From the NCBI GenBank assembly GCA_034660675.1, contig JAYEJT010000122.1, forward strand, positions 1 to 10,226: 10,226 bases of DNA. Reading direction: 5' to 3'. A program made the position numbers and the translations under genes. The DNA comes from CG03 sp034660675. Lineage in GTDB: Bacteria; CG03. Every line of letters starts with the position of its first letter. Position 1 is the stretch's first letter. The notes under the pieces were generated by a model that was given only the letters and a program-made list of their open reading frames with translations, was not told the DNA's origin and did not search any database. Shown here piece after piece: positions 5,110 to 10,226 of this stretch.

Positions 5110-7256
5110 GATTGAACTGGTTTAATTTCCGTAAAATAAGTATGCGTAACAGAATTTTTACGGCCATGATGATATTGACCATGTGTATCTGTTTTCTTGT
5201 AATTTTTATTGTAAAAAATCTTCTCCCGCCCGCCCTGGTCGAGGCGAGTAAAGACACGGGGATTCTCACAGCCAAAAGTCTGGCTCTTCATTCCTTTGAT
5301 GACATCGTAACGGAAAACTGTGCTGCAATCCGCAGCAGGATAAACGAAGCGAAGGAGATAAATAATAAAATCGAGTATATTTTTGTTATGGATGAATCTT
5401 TTAATATCCTGGCTCACACTTTTTCCGACGGATTTCCCATGGCTTTAAGAACGCTCAATAACGATGATTCCCGTAACGGCGGCGCTGTGATGCTCCTGGA
5501 TACGGAAGAGGGCGGTATTTATGATATTGTCGCGCCCGTGAAGGCAAACGGTGATACGCTGGGTTATGTGAGAGTGGGTTTATCCGATAAGAATATTCAG
5601 GATTTGTGCGACAGGACCGTCGCAGCCGTTTTGTGGGCGGGTTTATCGTCCGTGCTCCTGGCTTCTTATTTGAGTTTTCTTTTAGCCGAAGCAATAGCAG
5701 GGCCCGTTGAGGCCATACACCGGGCTAGCGAAGACATCATGATGGGGGATTTCTCGGGAAGGGTGCGTACGCCGCCGGTGCCCTGTTGGGAATTTACGCA
5801 ATGCGGCGAAAAGGACTGTCCCGTGTTCGGAAATAATGATCTGCCCTGCTGGTGCACAAGCGGAACGCTGTTCTTTGATGAGATCCGCGGAAAAGATTAC
5901 GCCGAGAAAATAGATTACTGCAGAACCTGTCCGGTGTACAGGAAATATTCGGGTGACGCCGTCCAGCAGCTTGCGGAAACCTTTAATCTGCTGACCCGCA
6001 GGCTTAATAACAAGTTTTCTGAATTGGCGCGAAGTCGTCAGCAATACAAAGAACTTTTTGATAGCGCTCCCATTTCGCTGTGGCGGGAGGACATATCTCT
6101 TGTGCGCAAACGCATTGATTCCCTGCGCGCGGAAGGCGTAAGTGATTTTGAAAAATACTGGAAGGAACATCCCGGGCGCGTCAGGGAATGCGCGGGACTG
6201 GTAAAAGTTCTTGATGTGAACAAAGCCACCCTGGAAATGTACGGGGCAAAAAACAAGAACGACTTTTTGAAAAATAGCCCGTCAGTTTTTACGGAAGAAT
6301 CTTATAAAGGGATCGCCCGGCTGCTTACCGCAATAAGCGGCGGTGCGGTTTATTCCGAGATGGAGGGGGTAAGCAGCACTTTGACGGGGGAAAAGCTCAA
6401 TGTGATCATCAAATGGATTTTGTACGGAAAATCAAAGCTGATTTTTGCCGTGCAGGATATCACTTCTCAAAAGAAAACGGAAGAAGACCTGCGGGTTTAC
6501 AATGTTATGAACAGGCTTTTGTTTGAAGCTTCCATGGATGCGATAATGACTCTTGAGTCGCCGTCATGGCGGTTCACTTCAGGAAATTCCGCGGCCGTAA
6601 AGTTATTCGGCGTAAAAGATGAAAAGGAGTTCGTATCCCACACCCCCTGGGAATACTCGCCGAAGTATCAGCCCGACGGGCAGCTCTCTCAGGACAAGGC
6701 CGGGAAAATGATTGATCAGGCGCTGAAGGAAGGGACGAATTTTTTTGAGTGGACGCATAAAAAACTGAATGGTCCGGATTTTTACGCTACTGTTTCGCTG
6801 ACCAGGGCCAGCATAGGAGACAGAATATTTGTACAGGCTGTGGTCAAAGATATTACTGAGCGCAAGAATACATTTGAAGAGATGATAAAAAAAGAGAAAA
6901 AACTCATGCACGCTCTTTCCGTAAAGTCCAAATTTTCGGCCATGGTGTCGCATGAACTGCGCACGCCGCTGACAGCTATAAAAGAAGGCCTTGACCTTAT
7001 CCGCCATGATGCCAAACTGAAACTGAGCGTTGAGCATAAAAAACTGCTGAGTATAGTGAAAAGGAATGTGGACAGGCTTCACCGTATGATAAATGATGTT
7101 CTGGATTTCAGTAAGCTCCAGTCCGGCCGCATGGAACTCACTTTTAAGAAAAATGATAAGGGTTTCGGTGAGGGACACAGGCTCCGGACTGAAGAAAAAA
7201 CAACTGGATATTGTGTTTCAGCAGTATGTTCAGCTGCCAATGCTGTCATACCGTAA
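5106..7256 (+). CDS. membrane sensor histidine kinase, truncated before ATPase domain
   Basis: The 716-residue frame reads: TM1 (about 17-36), an extracytoplasmic sensor (about 37-170), TM2 (172-193), a HAMP-like linker, a Cys-rich module with Cys227, 233, 238, 248, 250, 272 and 275 (CWEFTQC...CPVF...CWC...CRTCPVYR), PAS1 (about 312-460), PAS2 (about 468-587, ending DITERK) and HisKA (about 607-672; SHELRTP with His616). After LQSGRMELTFKKND the homology stops and about 30 unrelated residues follow to the stop. The rest of the kinase continues in another frame from 7153. The N-box region of the ATPase domain is absent from both frames, so neither piece nor a frameshifted fusion should autophosphorylate. 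The ATG overlaps the upstream stop. It presumably received input from the two binding proteins and passed phosphate to the receivers. Confidence 0.8.
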   Translation: MRLNWFNFRKISMRNRIFTAMMILTMCICFLVIFIVKNLLPPALVEASKDTGILTAKSLALHSFDDIVTENCAAIRSRINEAKEINNKIEYIFVMDESFNILAHTFSDGFPMALRTLNNDDSRNGGAVMLLDTEEGGIYDIVAPVKANGDTLGYVRVGLSDKNIQDLCDRTVAAVLWAGLSSVLLASYLSFLLAEAIAGPVEAIHRASEDIMMGDFSGRVRTPPVPCWEFTQCGEKDCPVFGNNDLPCWCTSGTLFFDEIRGKDYAEKIDYCRTCPVYRKYSGDAVQQLAETFNLLTRRLNNKFSELARSRQQYKELFDSAPISLWREDISLVRKRIDSLRAEGVSDFEKYWKEHPGRVRECAGLVKVLDVNKATLEMYGAKNKNDFLKNSPSVFTEESYKGIARLLTAISGGAVYSEMEGVSSTLTGEKLNVIIKWILYGKSKLIFAVQDITSQKKTEEDLRVYNVMNRLLFEASMDAIMTLESPSWRFTSGNSAAVKLFGVKDEKEFVSHTPWEYSPKYQPDGQLSQDKAGKMIDQALKEGTNFFEWTHKKLNGPDFYATVSLTRASIGDRIFVQAVVKDITERKNTFEEMIKKEKKLMHALSVKSKFSAMVSHELRTPLTAIKEGLDLIRHDAKLKLSVEHKKLLSIVKRNVDRLHRMINDVLDFSKLQSGRMELTFKKNDKGFGEGHRLRTEEKTTGYCVSAVCSAANAVIP

Positions 7257-7401
7257 GCCCGGCGGTACGGGGCTGGGCCTTGCTATTTCAAAAGAGATTG
7301 TGCTCTCGCACGGCGGGCATATCTGGGCGGAATCGGAAACGGGCAGGGGTACCGAATTCATATTTGTGCTGCCGCTGGAGCGGCGCGGAAAAAGGAGCTG
7401 A
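7153..7401 (+). pseudogene. C-terminal fragment of the histidine kinase ATPase domain
   Basis: In the +1 frame relative to the kinase, from the ATG at 7153, the sequence gives IRVSVRDTGSGLKKKQLD (G1 box), then GGTGLGLAISKEIVLSHGGH (G2 box) and IWAESETGRGTEFIFVLPL, the normal end of a HATPase_c domain. The N-box and preceding helix, about 60-80 residues in intact kinases, are missing between FKKND of the kinase frame and this piece. The deletion junction lies close to the A-run at 7149-7153. There is no good ribosome-binding site, so it is probably a relic and not a separate gene. Its TGA is 5 bases before the next ATG. Confidence 0.75.
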
Positions 7402-7406
7402 ATAAG

Positions 7407-8084
7407 ATGATAAAAAAAGAGAGGGTTATGATCGTTGACGATGAGCCGGACATGCTCACGATTATTACGATGAGATTAAAAAAATGGGGCTATGATTCAG
7501 TGTGCGCGTCATCCGGGCCGGAGGCGATGAAAAAAATAAAATCCGAAAAGCTCTGCATGGTTCTGCTTGATCTGGCGTTGCCGGGTATGCAGGGGGATGA
7601 GATCTGCCGTAAAATAAAATCCGGTAAGAACACTTCATCCCTTCCTGTCGTGGTGGTGTCCGCAATCAGAGATGATTTGGCGGGAAGAGCAAGGGCCTGC
7701 GGCGCTGATGACTGGCTGTTGAAGCCGTACGAGCCTTCCGAGCTGTTAAAAAAGTTAAAGCGGTTTTCCCCGCGGGGTCAAAAGAAAAGCCCCGCCGGAA
7801 AAACAAAAAAACTGAAGGGCCTGGAGAAAATACGGCCGGAATACATAAAACACAGAAAAGAGGATTTGAAAGAAATACTGAAAAACATCAAATCCGGAGA
7901 TTTTGAAAATATAAAGGTCATGGCTCACCGGATGAGCGGATCCGGCGCGATGTACGGTTGTGAGAATATCTCTAAGCTCGGTATGCTCATGGAAGATGCC
8001 GCCGTTTCGGGAGATGTTCCGGGAATCGCGCGTCTCGCGGACAGGCTCGCAAAAGTGCTTTCAGCGCGGCCCCCGAAAAAGTAA
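7407..8084 (+). CDS. receiver-HPt response regulator
   Basis: This intact 225-residue protein has an N-terminal receiver (about 1-120) with Asp11-Asp12, phospho-acceptor Asp55 in LLDLALPG, Ser85 and Lys106 in KP. A basic linker follows (about 120-150), then a C-terminal HPt domain (about 150-220) with the phospho-accepting His174 in VMAHRMSGSGAMYG. It has no DNA-binding output, so it probably relays phosphate, with HPt passing it to or from another receiver. A GGAG (7394-7397) precedes the ATG by 9 bases. It lies last in the sensory operon and is the only signalling gene there with all catalytic residues. After loss of the kinase ATPase domain it would need another kinase as donor. Confidence 0.88.
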   Translation: MIKKERVMIVDDEPDMLTIITMRLKKWGYDSVCASSGPEAMKKIKSEKLCMVLLDLALPGMQGDEICRKIKSGKNTSSLPVVVVSAIRDDLAGRARACGADDWLLKPYEPSELLKKLKRFSPRGQKKSPAGKTKKLKGLEKIRPEYIKHRKEDLKEILKNIKSGDFENIKVMAHRMSGSGAMYGCENISKLGMLMEDAAVSGDVPGIARLADRLAKVLSARPPKK

Positions 8085-8108
8085 ATTTCTCATTTCCGCT
8101 GTTTTCGC

Positions 8109-8136
8109 TTGTGCATTCCCCAGATTTATATATAAT
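8109..8136 (+). promoter_or_regulatory. probable promoter of typA
   Basis: A perfect TATAAT (8131-8136) is preceded, with a 16-base spacer, by a weak -35 box TTGTGC (8109-8114). The start point would be near 8143, giving a leader of about 68 bases. I see no clear terminator between the receiver-HPt stop (8084) and this promoter, so read-through into typA is possible. Confidence 0.6.
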
Positions 8137-8161
8137 CAACATTACAAAATCAAAGTTTTAC

Positions 8162-8187
8162 CAATGGGGGCGGTTCCCATTGCCGCC
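8162..8187 (+). promoter_or_regulatory. typA leader with two mutually exclusive hairpins
   Basis: CAATGGG (8162-8168) pairs perfectly with CCCATTG (8176-8182). The loop of that hairpin contains GGCGG (8169-8173), which can instead pair with CCGCC (8183-8187). Forming one stem blocks the other. The structure sits 11-36 bases upstream of the Shine-Dalgarno. There is no U-tract, so any effect would be on translation or mRNA stability. Function is inferred only from geometry. Confidence 0.4.
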
Positions 8188-8210
8188 AAATTAAATTGAG
8201 GAAAAATAAA

Positions 8211-10016
8211 ATGAGAAAAATTAAAAATATCGCAATCATCGCGCATGTGGATCACGGCAAGACCACTCTCGTTGATGCCATGCTGAAGCAGACCGGTGTT
8301 TTCAGAGAAAATCAGGCTGTCGCCGAGAGAGTGATGGATTCAAATGATCTTGAAAGGGAGAGGGGTATAACAATTTTTTCCAAAAACGCCGCTTTCACCT
8401 ACGGGGATTACAAAGTGAATATTGTGGATACCCCCGGCCACGCCGATTTTGGCGGAGAGGTGCAGCGCATAATGAAGATGGCGGATTCCGTTCTGCTGCT
8501 CGTGGACGCCTTTGAGGGCCCGATGCCGCAGACAAAATACGTGCTCAAAAAATCGCTGGAGCTGGGCCTCAGGCCCATTGTCGTTATAAACAAAATAGAC
8601 CGTCCGCGCAGCAGGCCGCTTGAGGTGCTGGATGAGATTTTTGATTTGTTTATAGATCTGGACGCTGATGACAGACAACTTGATTTTCCCGTTGTGTACG
8701 CTTCGGCTAAAGACGGTATCGCAAAATATCAGCCGGATGAGGACGCAAAAGATCTGGTGCCTCTTTTTGACACAATAATAGAGAGTGTTCCCGACGCCGA
8801 GGGCGATGAATCCGCGCCGCTCCAGTTCCTGGTGTCCGCCATAGAGTATGACAATTATATAGGGAAGATAGGTACCGGAAAAATACACAACGGGACTCTC
8901 CGCCGCGGAGAAAAAGTTGTGCTGTTAAAAAGAGACAAAAGCGTTGTGGAATTTACAATAACGAAGCTTTTTGTTTACGAGGGGCTGACCAAAAAAGAGG
9001 TGGAAGAGGCTTTTGCCGGAGACATCGTTTCTGTGGCCGGAGCGGAAAAGATTGATGTCGGAGAAACCGTTGCTGATCTCGCAAATCCCGTGGCTCTTCC
9101 CGCGATTGATATAGACCGTCCGACGCTGTCCATTGAGTTTATGGTCAACGATTCGCCGTTTGTCGGGCAGGACGGGAAAAATGTGACGTCCCGTCACATA
9201 TGGGACAGGCTGCAAAAAGAGCTGCAGAGCAATGTGAGCATAAAGGTTGAGAAAACAGCTTCCGCCGACAGCTTTACGGTGAAGGGCAGAGGCGAACTTC
9301 AGCTTGCTATTCTCATAGAAAATATGCGCCGCGAAGGTTTTGAGCTTCAACTCTCAAAGCCCCGCGTTATAATGATAGAGATAGGCGGTAAACACTGCGA
9401 GCCGTTTGAAAATGTCGTCATTGATGTCGGTCAGGAATACACCGGCGTTGTCATAGAAAAACTCGGCAAAAGAAAGGGCGAGATGCAGAATATGACGCCC
9501 GGAAAAGACGGTAACACGAGGCTGGAATTCCGTATTCCCTCCAGGGGGCTTCTTGGTTACAGAAATGAGTTTATAACAGACACACGCGGCACGGGGATCC
9601 TCAATCACAGTTTTCTTGAATACGCTCCTCACTGCGGGGCGATGCCGGGTAGAGTTAAAGGAGCGCTCGTTGCCATGGAAAAAGGCGTTGCCGTTGCTTA
9701 CGGCATAGCAAATGTGCTGGACAGGGGCGTGTTTTTCGTTAAACCCGGTGACGAAGTTTACGCAGGCATGGTCGTCGGTGCGCACAGCCGCGATAGCGAT
9801 CTTATCGTGAATGTTTGCAAGAGCAAGAAGCTCACCAACATGCGCGCGTCGGGTTCTGATGACACAGTAAAACTTCCCCCGCCGAGACAATTCACGCTGG
9901 AGCTGGGGCTGGAATACATCAATGACGACGAGCTCATGGAAGTGACGCCTTCAGCCATAAGAGTCAGAAAAAAAATACTGGATCACAGCCTCCGTAAGCG
10001 CGCCTCAAAAAAGTAA
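8211..10016 (+). CDS. typA: ribosome-associated GTPase TypA/BipA
   Basis: This 601-residue protein has the full length of TypA/BipA, a translational GTPase related to EF-G/LepA. It binds ribosomes and supports 50S assembly and growth under stress. Motifs: G1 AHVDHGKT (residues 11-18), G2 in ERERGITI (48-55), G3 DTPGHADFGGEVQR (73-86) and G4 NKID (127-130). The EF-G-like domains (SRGLLGYRNEFITDTRG, GVAVAYGIANVLDRG) and the TypA-specific C-terminus (LTNMRASGSDDTVKLPPP; DDELMEVTP) are present. I chose the ATG at 8211 over the in-frame TTG at 8196. That TTG overlaps the Shine-Dalgarno GAGG (8198-8201), which is 9 bases before the ATG, and known TypA proteins start close to this Met. It is monocistronic on the evidence of its own promoter and the palindrome after it. 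Confidence 0.96.
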   Translation: MRKIKNIAIIAHVDHGKTTLVDAMLKQTGVFRENQAVAERVMDSNDLERERGITIFSKNAAFTYGDYKVNIVDTPGHADFGGEVQRIMKMADSVLLLVDAFEGPMPQTKYVLKKSLELGLRPIVVINKIDRPRSRPLEVLDEIFDLFIDLDADDRQLDFPVVYASAKDGIAKYQPDEDAKDLVPLFDTIIESVPDAEGDESAPLQFLVSAIEYDNYIGKIGTGKIHNGTLRRGEKVVLLKRDKSVVEFTITKLFVYEGLTKKEVEEAFAGDIVSVAGAEKIDVGETVADLANPVALPAIDIDRPTLSIEFMVNDSPFVGQDGKNVTSRHIWDRLQKELQSNVSIKVEKTASADSFTVKGRGELQLAILIENMRREGFELQLSKPRVIMIEIGGKHCEPFENVVIDVGQEYTGVVIEKLGKRKGEMQNMTPGKDGNTRLEFRIPSRGLLGYRNEFITDTRGTGILNHSFLEYAPHCGAMPGRVKGALVAMEKGVAVAYGIANVLDRGVFFVKPGDEVYAGMVVGAHSRDSDLIVNVCKSKKLTNMRASGSDDTVKLPPPRQFTLELGLEYINDDELMEVTPSAIRVRKKILDHSLRKRASKK

Positions 10017-10065
10017 ACAAAAAGGGGACGTCCACAATACTTTATTGTGGACGTCCCCTTTTTGT
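10017..10065. terminator. perfect 49-base palindrome, probable bidirectional terminator
   Basis: Arms of 23 bases (10017-10039 and 10043-10065) pair perfectly around a CTT loop, starting directly after the typA stop. The left arm begins with an A-run and the right arm ends with TTTTT, so transcripts in either direction would make a stem with a U-tract. The core is GGGGACGTCC. Such perfect symmetry is more than a terminator needs and also fits a REP-like or MITE-type palindrome. Confidence 0.75.
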
Positions 10066-10066
10066 G

Positions 10067-10095
10067 TGGACATCAGCGCCACAAATTTATATAAT
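10067..10095 (+). promoter_or_regulatory. sigma70-type promoter of the dcd-like gene
   Basis: TGGACA (10067-10072, one mismatch from the -35 consensus), a 17-base spacer and a perfect TATAAT (10090-10095) make one of the strongest promoters in the window. The -35 box begins one base after the palindrome. Predicted start is near 10102. Confidence 0.75.
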
Positions 10096-10131
10096 GCCTT
10101 GGAAAAAATCAAAACAGGAGGGGGTAAATCC

Positions 10132-10143
10132 GTGCGCGGGTAG
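10132..10143 (+). other. three-codon mini-ORF under a strong ribosome-binding site
   Basis: AGGAGGGGG (10116-10124) is followed, after 7 bases, by GTG CGC GGG TAG. The dcd ATG (10149) lies 5 bases beyond this stop and 24 bases from the Shine-Dalgarno, too far for normal use. Ribosomes may terminate at the mini-ORF and restart at the ATG. Confidence 0.35.
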
Positions 10144-10148
10144 AAACT

Positions 10149-10226
10149 ATGAGCATACTGACAAAAAACGAAATTCTGGATGAGATGAAACAGGGCGGTA
10201 TAAAAATTGAGCCTTTTGACGAGAAA
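10149..10226 (+). CDS. dcd: dCTP deaminase (Dcd)-like, 3'-truncated
   Basis: Only the first 26 codons are in the window: MSILTKNEILDEMKQGG, then IKIEPFDEK. The pattern of a short helix followed by I-x-IEPF is typical of the N-terminus of dCTP deaminases, which convert dCTP to dUTP for dTMP synthesis. In the ATG frame a TAA at 10125-10127 stops any upstream extension, and no other start codon occurs between them. Catalytic residues lie beyond the window, so the related bifunctional deaminase/dUTPase cannot be excluded. Confidence 0.65.
   Translation, partial: MSILTKNEILDEMKQGGIKIEPFDEK

Noticed and set aside
5682..6170. 162-codon open frame on the minus strand
   Set aside because: Antisense to the HAMP, Cys-rich and PAS1 parts of the kinase; no support of its own.
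7149..7160. Programmed frameshift at the A-run restoring the kinase
   Set aside because: Even a frame change would leave the N-box region missing, so it would not restore an ATPase domain.
6603..7178. 191-codon open frame on the minus strand
   Set aside because: It lies antisense to the PAS2 and HisKA codons of the kinase, which show clear family motifs; the product resembles nothing and has no ribosome-binding site.
8085..8108. Terminator after the receiver-HPt gene
   Set aside because: No stem of useful length is visible between 8085 and the typA promoter.
8162..8187. H-type pseudoknot in the typA leader
   Set aside because: Both stems would need connecting loops of zero bases across a 7-pair stem, which is not sterically possible; alternative stems are the safer reading.
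8196..8210. TTG start for typA five codons upstream
   Set aside because: The TTG overlaps the Shine-Dalgarno GAGG that serves the ATG at 8211, and it has no ribosome-binding site of its own.
8340..8888. 182-codon open frame on the minus strand
   Set aside because: Antisense to the GTPase domain of typA with all G motifs on the + strand; a codon-bias shadow.
1..10226. tRNA, rRNA, CRISPR array, insertion sequence or prophage genes
   Set aside because: None seen: no regularly spaced repeats, no transposase or integrase motifs, no tRNA-like cloverleaf recognised in the intergenic gaps.

Overview
The window reads as bacterial chromosome with moderate GC, all genes on the + strand. Family-level clues are a lipoprotein signal peptide, periplasmic binding proteins, a CIRCE-controlled groESL operon and a Gly/Met-rich GroEL tail. 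Together they suggest a diderm bacterium. The protein style recalls deep-branching candidate phyla such as Elusimicrobiota or Omnitrophota, but this placement is an impression and was not tested.

Layout. (1) 1-1032 is the 3' part of a GT4 glycosyltransferase resembling trehalose synthase TreT; its 5' end lies outside the window. (2) 1033-1300 has no gene but holds a roughly 190-base element bounded by inverted repeats, with internal direct repeats. (3) 1304-3374 is the groES-groEL operon, with a sigma70-type promoter, a CIRCE operator overlapping the start point, and a strong GC hairpin after groEL. (4) 3528-8084 is a sensory operon: small excisionase-type HTH protein, receiver, iron(III)/AfuA-type binding protein, PhnD-type lipoprotein, multidomain histidine kinase, and a receiver-HPt protein. 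Most junctions are stop/start overlaps. (5) 8109-10016 is typA/bipA with its own promoter and a structured leader. (6) 10017-10226 holds a perfect 49-base palindrome, a strong promoter and the first 26 codons of a probable dCTP deaminase (dcd).

The most notable observation is the state of the sensory operon. Four genes in a row lack internal blocks. The receiver stops before its phospho-acceptor Asp and runs into the signal-peptide remnant of the next gene. The AfuA-type protein lacks about 100 residues of its N-lobe. The PhnD-type lipoprotein lacks most of its middle. The kinase lacks the N-box of its ATPase domain and is frameshifted at the junction. The HTH gene before and the receiver-HPt gene after look complete, and the housekeeping genes on both sides are full length. 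I read this as a two-component system with two binding-protein inputs that is decaying by repeated medium-sized deletions; a local assembly error is the main alternative.

Other points for follow-up are the 1066-1256 element, the palindrome and repeated TGTGGACRTC motifs at the dcd promoter, a three-codon mini-ORF under the strong Shine-Dalgarno of dcd, and a CRP/FNR-like operator ahead of the sensory operon.
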